A DNA stretch of 64,000 bases from Candidatus Kryptonium thompsonii (GTDB lineage Bacteria; Bacteroidota; Ignavibacteria; Kryptoniales; Kryptoniaceae). Below the pieces are notes generated by a model that had not been told where the DNA came from, ran no database searches, and was given only the letters and a program-made list of their open reading frames with translations. Made by a program: the position numbers and the translations under genes. This document shows, piece by piece, positions 1 through 8,159 of the stretch (positions are counted from its first letter, which is position 1; the number at the start of each line of letters is the position of its first letter). The stretch covers positions 159,557-223,556 of the forward strand of contig LDXX01000002.1 in assembly GCA_001442925.1 (NCBI GenBank), written 5' to 3'.

Positions 1-71
1 TCTCTGTTTTTTTAGCAGTTAAAATTTTTTCAAAACAAGACATAACTTAAAACAAATTTGTGGAGGAGAAA

Positions 72-458
72 ATGAAGAAGGTAATTTTTATCTTAACAAG
101 TTTGGTTTTCACACTTAGCATCGCACTTGCACAGGGGCAAAAGGATTGGAAGACAACGTGTGAAAAGCAGTATAATGATAACCTTGCGGTTAAACAAGTT
201 GTTTTGAACTTACTTGATCAAGTGAAGAAATCAGAACAAACTGATGTCGTTAAGAAAGATGTGGCTGATGCACAATATTGGATAAATCTCGGCGATGAGA
301 TAATGAATAAGCAAAAAGCAAGAATGGACAAAGGTGAATATAACGAAGATGTCTTTACACAGCTTGGTTATGCGTGGAGATATTATGTCGAGGCGGGGAC
401 GAAATTAACAGTCGCTTTGAATAGTTTGAGTGTTAAGGTTAAAAAGAAAGGAAGTTAA
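72..458 (+). CDS. Small exported protein of unknown function
   Basis: Encodes 128 residues. The N-terminus (MKKVIFILTSLVFTLSIALA, followed by QGQ) is a clear Sec signal peptide, so the mature protein of about 108 residues is probably periplasmic or surface-exposed. The rest is Lys/Asp/Gln-rich and predicted helical, with no motif I recognise. An in-frame GTG exists at position 60, but a strong GGAGGAG at 62-68 lies just before the ATG at 72, so the ATG is chosen. A hairpin follows the stop, so the gene is probably a single transcription unit. It lies upstream of a copper-type locus, but nothing in the sequence ties it to metal handling. Confidence 0.7.
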   Translation: MKKVIFILTSLVFTLSIALAQGQKDWKTTCEKQYNDNLAVKQVVLNLLDQVKKSEQTDVVKKDVADAQYWINLGDEIMNKQKARMDKGEYNEDVFTQLGYAWRYYVEAGTKLTVALNSLSVKVKKKGS

Positions 459-485
459 GATTTTAAAACTTTCTTTATGTCTTTT

Positions 486-509
486 GGGGGATATGTTTTT
501 ATATCCCCC
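486..509 (+). terminator. Hairpin terminator after the first gene
   Basis: A perfect 9-bp inverted repeat (GGGGGATAT at 486-494, ATATCCCCC at 501-509) encloses a T-rich 6-base loop and is followed by a short T tract (cgctttt). It lies 28 bases after the stop of the upstream gene and fits an intrinsic terminator. Confidence 0.65.
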
Positions 510-545
510 GCTTTTAATGGTTAAAGAATTATGAACTGACAAGCG

Positions 546-914
546 GTGTTGAAATGTTTGATAAATAGTATGGCTTCTATTTTACTTGTTTTCATCATGT
601 TTTTGAATTATGGGTCGCAGATATTTTATAAACATCATCATCACGGAGATATTTGTCATTGTAATGAAAATTGTGGGTGTGGTTGTAAGGGTAAAGTTGT
701 TGTTAATTTGATAAATTCGGTTTGCTTTGATTCTGAAGGATGTGGTTGTAAAAAGGGGCAGATCGTTTCTAAATCTCCTACGGAAGAAGGGCTTATCATT
801 GTTGAGAATAAATTTTCATTTTCATTTCGAGATCCCTTCCTTGCATTTTCTGAAGTTTTAAAATTCTTACCAATTCAATCTGACATATTTCACCCTCCTG
901 AGGAGGAATTGTAG
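546..914 (+). CDS. Small His/Cys-rich membrane-anchored protein, possible metal-binding
   Basis: Encodes up to 122 residues from GTG 546; an internal ATG at 570 would give 114. Residues around 9-25 form a hydrophobic signal or anchor segment. Directly after it come a run of four histidines and a Cys-rich stretch (HCNENCGCGC), then a second cluster (GCGCKKG) and a C-terminal FHPPEEEL. The layout of an anchor, His/Cys clusters and a terminal PP motif recalls small Bacteroidota proteins encoded beside TonB receptors (the HYC_CC_PP type), but I cannot confirm membership. It lies 69 bp upstream of an OprC/NosA-like receptor and a NosL-domain gene, so copper binding or delivery is the likeliest role. 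This is inferred from residues and context. No clear ribosome-binding site decides the start. Confidence 0.6.
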   Translation: MLKCLINSMASILLVFIMFLNYGSQIFYKHHHHGDICHCNENCGCGCKGKVVVNLINSVCFDSEGCGCKKGQIVSKSPTEEGLIIVENKFSFSFRDPFLAFSEVLKFLPIQSDIFHPPEEEL

Positions 915-983
915 GTAAATATCTGATAATTCCCAATTGATTAAAAACTTGAATTTTAAAAAATTAAACTCAGGAGGAGTGCT

Positions 984-3260
984 ATGCGAATTAAGTTTTT
1001 AGCTCTCATAGCCTTAATTTTTACCATTTCACAAAGCTATTTTGCTCAAGAGAAAGGCTTGATTCGCGGTTTTGTTTATGATTCTAAAGCTAAATATCCG
1101 CTTGTAAATGCGAATGTTTGGCTTGAAGGTACAAATCGCGGTGATGTTACGGATTTCAAAGGTTATTTTGAGATTAAAAATCTTGAGCCAGGGAATTACA
1201 CTGTTTCTGTTTCCTATGTTGGATATAAGCGTGCAAAAGAAGTGGTTTCGCTTGGCTTAGGTGAAGTTAAGACGCTTGAGATTTACTTAGAGGAGCTACC
1301 CTATTTTTCGGTTGAAGAGATTGTAGTTTTTGGCAAGCCTGCTGAAGTATATAATCAGGCTGAGATTGGAGGCAGGGAGATAACGAAGAAGGCGCCACGT
1401 GATCTTGGTGAATTTGTCAAAAACTTTTCAAATGTATCAGCAGTAAAAAAAGGTGGATATGCTCTTGACCCTGTTGTTAGGGGTTTGAAATTTGATCAGT
1501 TGAACGTTCAAATTGATAATGGTATAAAGATTGAGCCTGCTTGTCCAATTAGAATGGATCCGCCAGCTTCACATGTTCAAGCCGAGGATTTGGAAAAAGT
1601 TGAAATTTTAAAAGGACCTTATGCTCTTCGTTATGGTCCAAACTTGGGTGGCGTTCTTAATTTTGTTCTGATAAAGCCGAAAAGATTTGATAAATTTTCA
1701 GTTGGAGGGAAGCTTGAGACCGGATATGAAAGTAATTGGAATGGGAAGGTTGCAAAGTTGACTTTGTCAGGTGGTCAAAGATTATTTGATTTTGCGGTGT
1801 CGGGTGGAATGAAAGATTATGGAAACTATAAGGATGGTTCAGGAAATCAAGTTCAGGCGGGCTTTAATATAAAAGATTGGTCTGGCAAATTTGGATTTAA
1901 TCCAGGTGATAACCATAGACTTCAAGTCTCAGTTCGCGGGATATATGCCCGGAATGTTTTCTTTCCAGCCCTTTTAATGGATGAAAGGAGAAGTGATTCA
2001 AGGATAATTTCAGCTGATTATGTTTCAAAGAATTTAAGCAGTTTGATTAACGCTATTAATTTGAAGGCTTATTATTCAAAAGTCCATCACATAATGGATA
2101 ATGAATTTAAACCGACAAGGATGATGGTTGAGGCAGTTACAGATGTTAACACATTGACTCAAGGAGCTCGAGCTGAGGTCGGTTTAATTTTGGGTAAGAG
2201 CGTAGTTTATCTTGGCTTTGATTATTCGAAGGTTGAAAAGGATGGATTTAGAACGAGGAAAATGTTGACAGGACCTATGGCTGGGAAGACATTTAAAGAC
2301 ACCGTTTGGCAGAATTCTTATATTTCAAATTTAGGTGTTTTCTCGGAATACAGAACGGGTGTTTATGATTTTAACTTGATATTTTCAGCAAGATATGATT
2401 TAAACTACGCCGATGCGAGAACACCCGCTTCATCTTTTGCAGGGCTATTTAGCTCACTTTCATCTAAGCACTATAGTTTCAGCGTGAGCGCTGGAATTGA
2501 TAAAGCGGTGACATCAAATGTTAAGTTATCAGTTTTGCTTGCTTCAAGTAAGCGAAGCCCGAATATAAGTGAGAGGTATATAAACTTTTTGCCAATTGGA
2601 CTTGACAACTATGATTATATCGGAAATCCTTTGTTGAAGCCTGAGACGAACAACAGCATTGATTTAATTTTAAACAGCAAAATGCTCGGTGGCGTTGTCA
2701 AGGGTGATGTCTTCTATTATTATGTTAAGAATTTTATCAGTGCTAAGGTGAGACCGGATTTAATGCCTAAGAATATGGGGGTCCTTGGGGTGAAGCAATT
2801 TATCAATATTGAGAGCGCGAGGCTTTGGGGCTTTGAGATAGGTTATACTTCAACATTTAGCAGGGATTATGGATTTAGCTTGAATATTTTCAGGACAAAA
2901 GCCTGGAACGCGGTGACTGATGAGCCCTTGCCAGAAATTCCACCGCTTGAGGCGAGGACGACAATTTATTATAATTTGTTTGGTGGGAAAGTGGTGCCCG
3001 AACTTACAGTAAGGGCTGTTGCTAGAAAAAGCGATGTTTCAACAAGTTACGGTGAAACTCAAACACCGGGATTCGTGCTCGTTAATTTTGTGATGAGCAT
3101 TGACTATTTCAAATTTGTGGATATTTCACTTGGGGTGAACAACTTGTTAAATAAAACCTATTATGAACATCTGAACAGGCGGATACGGACGACAGGTGTC
3201 CCGGTCTATGAACCTGGTAGAAGTTTCTTTGTGAACTTAGCAATAAAGCTTGGAGAGTAA
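984..3260 (+). CDS. TonB-dependent outer-membrane receptor, copper type (OprC/NosA-like)
   Basis: Encodes 758 residues, preceded by a strong AGGAGGAG (972-979). In order: a signal peptide (1-21), a carboxypeptidase-regulatory-like domain (about 25-110), a plug domain (about 130-235) and a 22-strand-type barrel to the C-terminus. The plug holds CPIRM (Cys187, Met191) followed by DPPASH, and the barrel part holds HIM at 369-371. A CxxxM plus HxM pair is the copper site described for Pseudomonas OprC, and NosA-type receptors share the 'M-D-P-P' context. That makes copper the probable substrate. The stop is 2 bp from the NosL-domain gene, so the two are translationally coupled. The regulatory-like N-domain is typical of Bacteroidota-type receptors and absent from OprC itself. 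The receptor family is near certain; the copper specificity is a well-supported inference. Confidence 0.88.
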   Translation: MRIKFLALIALIFTISQSYFAQEKGLIRGFVYDSKAKYPLVNANVWLEGTNRGDVTDFKGYFEIKNLEPGNYTVSVSYVGYKRAKEVVSLGLGEVKTLEIYLEELPYFSVEEIVVFGKPAEVYNQAEIGGREITKKAPRDLGEFVKNFSNVSAVKKGGYALDPVVRGLKFDQLNVQIDNGIKIEPACPIRMDPPASHVQAEDLEKVEILKGPYALRYGPNLGGVLNFVLIKPKRFDKFSVGGKLETGYESNWNGKVAKLTLSGGQRLFDFAVSGGMKDYGNYKDGSGNQVQAGFNIKDWSGKFGFNPGDNHRLQVSVRGIYARNVFFPALLMDERRSDSRIISADYVSKNLSSLINAINLKAYYSKVHHIMDNEFKPTRMMVEAVTDVNTLTQGARAEVGLILGKSVVYLGFDYSKVEKDGFRTRKMLTGPMAGKTFKDTVWQNSYISNLGVFSEYRTGVYDFNLIFSARYDLNYADARTPASSFAGLFSSLSSKHYSFSVSAGIDKAVTSNVKLSVLLASSKRSPNISERYINFLPIGLDNYDYIGNPLLKPETNNSIDLILNSKMLGGVVKGDVFYYYVKNFISAKVRPDLMPKNMGVLGVKQFINIESARLWGFEIGYTSTFSRDYGFSLNIFRTKAWNAVTDEPLPEIPPLEARTTIYYNLFGGKVVPELTVRAVARKSDVSTSYGETQTPGFVLVNFVMSIDYFKFVDISLGVNNLLNKTYYEHLNRRIRTTGVPVYEPGRSFFVNLAIKLGE

Positions 3261-3262
3261 AA

Positions 3263-3733
3263 ATGAAGAACAAAATTTTTGCGATTTCAATTTTAATTTT
3301 TCTTATACCTTTGGTTGCCCTCGGGCAATCGGCGCTTGATTATCTTAAGCCTGATTTTGGGCGTAAGATCGGTGTGTGTAGCGTCTGTAATATGGATGTC
3401 TTTGAGAAAATGATGACGAGCGTTGAAATTTTAGTTGATGATACGGTTTATCATGCCTGCGGGATTGGATGTGCAACCGCTATAATGGAAGGTAAGAATG
3501 TAAAAGATGTTAAGGTGGTTGATTTTAAAACTTTTAAATTAGTTGACGCTAAAAAAGCATGGTTTGTCACTGGTAGCGTGATTTCACCAGCGAGAGCCAT
3601 GTTGCCTGAATTTTCATTCTCAAGCAAAGAGGATGCCGAAAGCTTTTCAAAACTTTACGGTGGGCATATTTTTAGCTATCAGGAGATAATTGATCTTGCC
3701 AAAAAGATTCGAAAGGAAAGAGAGAAAAAGTAG
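3263..3733 (+). CDS. NosL-domain exported protein (copper chaperone-like)
   Basis: Encodes 156 residues with a signal peptide (1-22, ending VALGQS, no lipobox Cys). The core carries CSVCNMDV at about residues 39-46, followed by a paired HACGIGC motif. Both fit the NosL family, whose members bind Cu(I) through Cys/Met and supply copper to nitrous-oxide reductase or similar periplasmic cuproenzymes. The start follows the upstream receptor stop by 2 bp, so receptor and chaperone probably act together: import across the outer membrane, then periplasmic copper binding. No nosZ or other nos gene is in the window, so the final copper client is unknown. Canonical NosL is a lipoprotein; this one appears soluble. 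Confidence 0.82.
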   Translation: MKNKIFAISILIFLIPLVALGQSALDYLKPDFGRKIGVCSVCNMDVFEKMMTSVEILVDDTVYHACGIGCATAIMEGKNVKDVKVVDFKTFKLVDAKKAWFVTGSVISPARAMLPEFSFSSKEDAESFSKLYGGHIFSYQEIIDLAKKIRKEREKK

Positions 3734-3746
3734 TTAAACTGTTTAA

Positions 3747-3767
3747 GGGGCGGGTTTATCCCGCTCC
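3747..3767. terminator. Bidirectional hairpin between convergent genes
   Basis: Inverted repeat GGGGCGGG (3747-3754) / CCCGCTCC (3760-3767), with one G-T pair, around a tttat loop. It lies between the NosL-domain gene and the convergent YkvA gene, so it may end transcription from both sides. Confidence 0.6.
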
Positions 3768-3772
3768 TTCTG

Positions 3773-4153
3773 TTAATAGTAACGCTTAATTTCATCGCTT
3801 AAGTACTTAACAACCATTACCACGATACCTATATCATCGAGAAAGCCAACGATAGGGGTTAAATCTGGGATCGAATCGAGCGGTAGAATAAAATATAAAA
3901 GCGCACCTACAGCTATTGCTTTCTTCAAAATTGAAACCGCTGGGTCTTTCATAAATCTATAAAGAGCGAGGAGATCTTTTTTGAAGCTGTGTTTTCCCTT
4001 CAAACTGGCAAGTTTTTGCCAGAAGTTCTGTTCAACATATTTTATATCTTCTTCCTTTACTTTTGGGATAATTTTTCCAAAATCGTTTGAGGTTTTATCG
4101 TTTTGTTCAATGTGAACGCTTGCTTCAGCTCCGATGTGTTCGTAATCTTTCAT
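3773..4153 (-). CDS. YkvA family (DUF1232) membrane protein
   Basis: Encodes 126 residues. The C-terminal half carries the DUF1232 signature: a hydrophobic stretch with YFILPLDSIPDLTPIVGFLDD, read here in two overlapping parts as 'LPLDSIPD' and 'GFLDDIG', then a second hydrophobic segment. The N-terminal 60 residues are charged and probably cytoplasmic. The family is widespread and its function is not established. It is the second gene of a two-gene minus-strand unit, starting 25 bp after the PmbA-like gene stops, which suggests co-transcription. Confidence 0.85.
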   Translation of the reverse strand: MKDYEHIGAEASVHIEQNDKTSNDFGKIIPKVKEEDIKYVEQNFWQKLASLKGKHSFKKDLLALYRFMKDPAVSILKKAIAVGALLYFILPLDSIPDLTPIVGFLDDIGIVVMVVKYLSDEIKRYY

Positions 4154-4178
4154 GGCTATTTTTAGATTTTGTTTTGCT

Positions 4179-5507
4179 TTAATCGCATGTAACCGTCATT
4201 TCCGAGACCAAAATTGTCGGTGATGCGATGTTGCTAAAAAATATAATATCATTTCCAACAAGGGTAATATTTCTCAAAATATCGCTGAGATTGTCCGCAA
4301 TCGTGATTTTATCCACGGCGAATGCAATTTCACCATTTTTTATCCATAAACCACTTGCTCCTTTAGAAAAATTACCAGAAACAATGTCAACTCCAAAACC
4401 AATAAGCTTTGTGATCAACAACCCTTCGTTGATTTCATTTATGATTTCTTCTGGTGATTTATTTCCAGGTTTGATGTAGAAATTTGTTGGGGCTGGAGCA
4501 GGGATTGTATTATATTTGCGATGTGCGTTTCCAGTTGGAGGTAAAGCAAATTTTTTTGCAGTTATTGAGTCGAGAAGGAACATTTTTAAAACTCCGTTTT
4601 CAATGATCAAATTTTCTCTTGTTTCAATCCCTTCGTCATCAAATGGTTTTGATGCGATCCCGTCTTCAAAGCGTCCGTTATCAATTACTGTTAAAGATTC
4701 GTTGGCAATTTTTTCACCTATTTTATCAAATAAAAAGCTCATTTTTCTGTAGGTGTTTTTGCCGTTCACTGCAGATGAGATATAACTTACGAGAGTTGCG
4801 GAAGTGATCGGATCAAAAATAACAGGGTATCTTCCAGTTTTTATTTTCTGTGGGTGGAGAAGTTGCAATGCCCTTATGCTTGCATTCTTTGCCACGAATT
4901 CAGGTGTTTGAAGTTTGTCAAAAAATCTACTCACAGAGGAATAAAATCCTGTCTGGCTTTCTCCATCTTCAGAGGCAATAGTGGAGCAATAGATTTCAAA
5001 AATAGTTCCTTCATATTCGCCGATAAATCCATTTGAGCTTGCGAGCGTCCTACGTTGAATTACATTGCCAAAGCCTGTTGATTCAACTTTTATTCTTGGG
5101 TCATAAGATTTTGCGAAACTTTCTATCTCTTTGGCGATTTTTATTTTCTCGTCAACATTTATTGAAAAAACATTTGGGTCGAAAATTTTTATTTCATTTT
5201 GATTTTCAATTTTGGGTAATTCGTTATCAGGTTCAGGGGTTGAATTTTCCGCAAGTGTGATTGCTTCTTCAATCGCTTTCTCAATTGCAAAGTTGGAAAA
5301 ATCGGTTGTGTATGAGAAACCAATTTTTTTATTTTTAAAAACTCTTATGCCAAGCCCGTGGGTTACCGCTTGTTTTATGGACTCGATCTCCGCATCTTTT
5401 ATCATCGCTGAAAACTCATCATCTATCGATATAAAGACATCGCATTCTTCTGCGCCTTTTTGAAGTGTTTTTAAAACGACTGACTTGGCGAGTTCGATTG
5501 TGTTCAT
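4179..5507 (-). CDS. pmbA: TldE/PmbA family protease-like protein
   Basis: Encodes 442 residues over the full length of the TldD/PmbA family. The N-terminal part has the family pattern of a coil leading to GLGIRVFKNKKIGFSYT (about residues 49-65). The C-terminal part carries FDDEGIETRENLIIENG and GNAHRKYN, typical of PmbA. The HExxxH zinc motif of TldD is absent, which marks this as the TldE/PmbA-type subunit. In enterobacteria TldD and TldE form a heterodimeric peptidase acting on unfolded peptides. No tldD gene is adjacent, so a partner would have to be encoded elsewhere. It is followed by the YkvA gene in the same direction. Confidence 0.9.
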   Translation of the reverse strand: MNTIELAKSVVLKTLQKGAEECDVFISIDDEFSAMIKDAEIESIKQAVTHGLGIRVFKNKKIGFSYTTDFSNFAIEKAIEEAITLAENSTPEPDNELPKIENQNEIKIFDPNVFSINVDEKIKIAKEIESFAKSYDPRIKVESTGFGNVIQRRTLASSNGFIGEYEGTIFEIYCSTIASEDGESQTGFYSSVSRFFDKLQTPEFVAKNASIRALQLLHPQKIKTGRYPVIFDPITSATLVSYISSAVNGKNTYRKMSFLFDKIGEKIANESLTVIDNGRFEDGIASKPFDDEGIETRENLIIENGVLKMFLLDSITAKKFALPPTGNAHRKYNTIPAPAPTNFYIKPGNKSPEEIINEINEGLLITKLIGFGVDIVSGNFSKGASGLWIKNGEIAFAVDKITIADNLSDILRNITLVGNDIIFFSNIASPTILVSEMTVTCD

Positions 5508-5643
5508 AAATCTTTGCTTTTTATTTTAGGATTTGAAGAGCTTTATTGAAATTTAGAAATTTTGGCTAAAACTTTGAAATTTGAGTCCCAAAAATTAAAT
5601 TTTCTCAAACCATTGAGGTGAACGAAAATAAAAGCTGGAAGAT

Positions 5644-6987
5644 ATGTCTAAAAAGAACACTGCAACATCTTCACAAGCACAATTGATGGACAAAATTGTT
5701 TCACTTTGCAAGAGGAGGGGATTTATATTTCAATCAAGCGAGATTTATGGTGGAATCAATGCTTGTTGGGATTATGGTCCGCTTGGGGTTGAGCTTAAAA
5801 ATAATATAAAGCAGGCATGGTGGCGGGCAATGGTTTATGAAAGGGATGATATTGAGGGGCTTGATGCTGCTATATTAATGCATCCAAAAGTGTGGGAAGC
5901 GTCTGGGCATGTGGAAAATTTCACTGATCCCCTTGTTGATTGTAAGTCCTGTAAACTTCGTTTTAGAGCGGATCAAATACCTGAGGAAAATTTAAAACTG
6001 AAAAAGTGTCCCGAATGCGGCGGTGAATTGACGGAGCCGAGGAGGTTTAATCTAATGTTTAAAACATTTATGGGTCCTGTTGAGGACGAAGCACATGTTG
6101 TTTATCTTAGACCCGAAACAGCGCAGGGAATTTATGTCAATTTTGAAAATGTGTACATCTCAATGAGAAGAAAAATCCCGTTTGGTATAGCCCAGATAGG
6201 TAAAGCATTTAGAAATGAGATAACGCCTGGAAATTTCATTTTTAGAACAAGGGAATTTGAACAAATGGAGATGCAATATTTTGTTCGACCTGGAACGGAT
6301 ATGGAATGGTTTGAGAAGTGGCGTGAGGAAAGATTTAAATGGTATTTAAGGATTGGAATAAAGCCTGAGAAACTTCGTTTCCATCAACATGGTCCAGATG
6401 AACTTGCTCATTATGCTTCCGCTGCTTACGACATTCAGTTTGAGTTTCCGTTTGGATGGCAGGAGCTTGAAGGGATACACAATAGAACGGATTATGACTT
6501 GTCAAGACATCAACAATTTTCTGGCAAGGATTTAAGTTATTATGACGATGAGATTGGTCAAAAATATATCCCATACATAGTTGAAACATCGGCTGGATGT
6601 GATAGGACATTGCTTGCGGTTCTTGTCAACGCTTACGACGAGGAAGATACGGGCAAGGAGATAAGGACTGTGCTTCGTTTACATCCATTTCTTGCGCCAA
6701 TAAAAGCGGCGGTTTTGCCACTTGTCAATAGGGAAAACATGCCTGAAATTGCGTTTGAAATTTATAAATCGTTAAAACCGCACTTTAAGGTTTTCTATGA
6801 TGATAGCGGATCGATCGGAAGAAGATATAGAAGACAGGATGAGATCGGAACTCCATTTTGTTTCACCGTTGATTCTCAAACGCTTCAAGATGGAACTGTT
6901 ACAGTAAGAGATAGGGACACGATGAAACAGGAAAGAATTCATAAAGATGAAATTCTTAATTTCTTGAAGGAAAAAATCACTTTTTAA
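5644..6987 (+). CDS. glyQS: Glycyl-tRNA synthetase, single-subunit type
   Basis: Encodes 447 residues. This is a dimeric class II synthetase of the eukaryote/archaea/Gram-positive type, not the alpha/beta GlyQ+GlyS enzyme. The start ([13 protein letters not shown] 'LCKRRGFIF', then [13 protein letters not shown]) is the glycine-specific motif 1 region. A zinc knuckle is formed by Cys100, Cys103, Cys122 and Cys125. Motif 2 begins at Phe189-Arg190 (FRNEITPG, then FEQMEMQYF). Motif 3 is [10 protein letters not shown], and a C-terminal anticodon-binding domain covers about the last 100 residues. The ATG at 5644 has only a weak GGAAG close upstream, but the alignment of the first motif supports it. 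The gene charges tRNA-Gly in the cytoplasm. Confidence 0.95.
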   Translation: MSKKNTATSSQAQLMDKIVSLCKRRGFIFQSSEIYGGINACWDYGPLGVELKNNIKQAWWRAMVYERDDIEGLDAAILMHPKVWEASGHVENFTDPLVDCKSCKLRFRADQIPEENLKLKKCPECGGELTEPRRFNLMFKTFMGPVEDEAHVVYLRPETAQGIYVNFENVYISMRRKIPFGIAQIGKAFRNEITPGNFIFRTREFEQMEMQYFVRPGTDMEWFEKWREERFKWYLRIGIKPEKLRFHQHGPDELAHYASAAYDIQFEFPFGWQELEGIHNRTDYDLSRHQQFSGKDLSYYDDEIGQKYIPYIVETSAGCDRTLLAVLVNAYDEEDTGKEIRTVLRLHPFLAPIKAAVLPLVNRENMPEIAFEIYKSLKPHFKVFYDDSGSIGRRYRRQDEIGTPFCFTVDSQTLQDGTVTVRDRDTMKQERIHKDEILNFLKEKITF

Positions 6988-7011
6988 AACTTTACATTTG
7001 AAAATGTTACT

Positions 7012-7932
7012 ATGGGCAAAACAATTGCGATTGCTGGTGGGACTGGTTTTATAGGAAGTTATGTTGCTAAATTCCTTTTAAAGGATGGGTATCGAGTTTT
7101 AATTTCAAGCAGAAATCCCGAAAGGGTTTCAGAACGCTTAAAGGAATTTGATGTTTTCAAATGGGATCCTGAAACTGAAAATTTCCCAGTTGAAGTGGTT
7201 CAGCGAGCTGATGTTTTGATCAACTTGATTGGTGAAACTATCTCGCAAAGGTGGACGGAGAAAGTCAAGGAGAAATTGAGAAGTTCACGGATAGATTCAA
7301 CTCGTAAAATAGTTGAAGCTTTTTCAAAGGTTGATTCATTGGGGAAAACTTTCATATCTGCGTCGGCGATTGGAATTTATGGAGGCAAAAGAGATGAGAT
7401 TTTAACTGAAAGTTCAAGTTATGGCGATGATTTTCTTTCAAAATTGTGCATCGATTGGGAAAATGAAGCAAAGAGAGCAAGTGAATTTGGAGTTAGAACC
7501 GTAATTTTAAGAATTGGTATAGTCATTGGAGAAAATGGTGGATTTCTTGCTAGGTTAACCCCGATATTTAAACTTGGGCTTGGTGGAAAGATAGGGGATG
7601 GGAAAATGTGGATGTCTTGGGTTCATATTGAAGATCTTGCGAGAGTTATCAAGTTCGCCATTGAGAATGAAACCGTTAGCGGTGTTTACAATGTTGTTTC
7701 TCCAAATCCTGTGACGAATGAGGAGTTCACGAAAACATTTGCGAAAGTTTTAAATCGTCCCGCTTTTTTACCTGTGCCAAAATTTGCTCTTAAAGTTCTA
7801 TTTGGGAGTGAACTTACGGAAGTTGCTTTAACATCAAGTCAAAAAGTTAAGCCAGAAAGATTGCTTGAGTTAGGGTTTGAGTTCAAGTATTCCAACATTG
7901 AGACTGCTTTAAAAAGTTTGTTTTTAAAATAA
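7012..7932 (+). CDS. TIGR01777 family NAD(P)-dependent epimerase-like protein
   Basis: Encodes 306 residues. The N-terminus has the Rossmann dinucleotide-binding motif GGTGFIG (residues 9-15). A YxxxK-like active-site region is replaced by 'SASAIGIYG', as in the YfcH/TIGR01777 branch of extended SDR proteins. The last 50 residues (PVPKFALKVLFGSELTEVAL) match the DUF1731 C-terminal domain of that branch. The substrate is unknown for most members; one eukaryotic relative affects cell-cycle timing and E. coli YfcH is uncharacterised. It starts 24 bp after glyQS and probably shares its transcript. Identification of the family is firm, function open. Confidence 0.88.
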   Translation: MGKTIAIAGGTGFIGSYVAKFLLKDGYRVLISSRNPERVSERLKEFDVFKWDPETENFPVEVVQRADVLINLIGETISQRWTEKVKEKLRSSRIDSTRKIVEAFSKVDSLGKTFISASAIGIYGGKRDEILTESSSYGDDFLSKLCIDWENEAKRASEFGVRTVILRIGIVIGENGGFLARLTPIFKLGLGGKIGDGKMWMSWVHIEDLARVIKFAIENETVSGVYNVVSPNPVTNEEFTKTFAKVLNRPAFLPVPKFALKVLFGSELTEVALTSSQKVKPERLLELGFEFKYSNIETALKSLFLK

Positions 7933-7940
7933 AAACTTTG

Positions 7941-8159
7941 ATGAAAATGTGGTGGCATAGGGGCAGAAGATTTGGAAAAGGATTCGGGGGATTTTGGTTT
8001 GGATTTGGTTTTCCACCTTTTGAGACATTCTGGACGGGATTTCGCCCGTATATAACGCGTGAGGAGTATATTGAAATGCTTGAGGATTATAAAAAGCAGT
8101 TGGAAGAGGAACTTGAAGAGGTTAACAGGGAAATTGAGAGACTGAAGAAGGAGAAATGA
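7941..8159 (+). CDS. Small Gly/Phe/Trp-rich coiled-coil protein
   Basis: Encodes 72 residues. The first 40 are rich in Gly, Phe, Trp and Arg (WWHRGRRFGKGFGGFWFGFG). The last 35 form a strongly charged heptad-like helix (EDYKKQLEEELEEVNREIER). This resembles the small DUF5320-type proteins, but I am not certain. Start choice among TTG 7938, ATG 7941 and ATG 7947 is not settled by a ribosome-binding site. The stop overlaps the next ATG in an ATGA arrangement, so its translation is coupled to hutI. No function can be assigned. Confidence 0.6.
   Translation: MKMWWHRGRRFGKGFGGFWFGFGFPPFETFWTGFRPYITREEYIEMLEDYKKQLEEELEEVNREIERLKKEK

Noticed and set aside
4228..5463. Several plus-strand frames opposite the pmbA gene
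   Set aside because: They lie fully antisense to a well-conserved gene, lack ribosome sites and resemble no protein.
5604..5617. Short hairpin CTCAA/TTGAG before glyQS, considered as a T-box remnant
   Set aside because: The leader is only about 130 bases and shows no T-box sequence or specifier loop; the stem is 5 bp.
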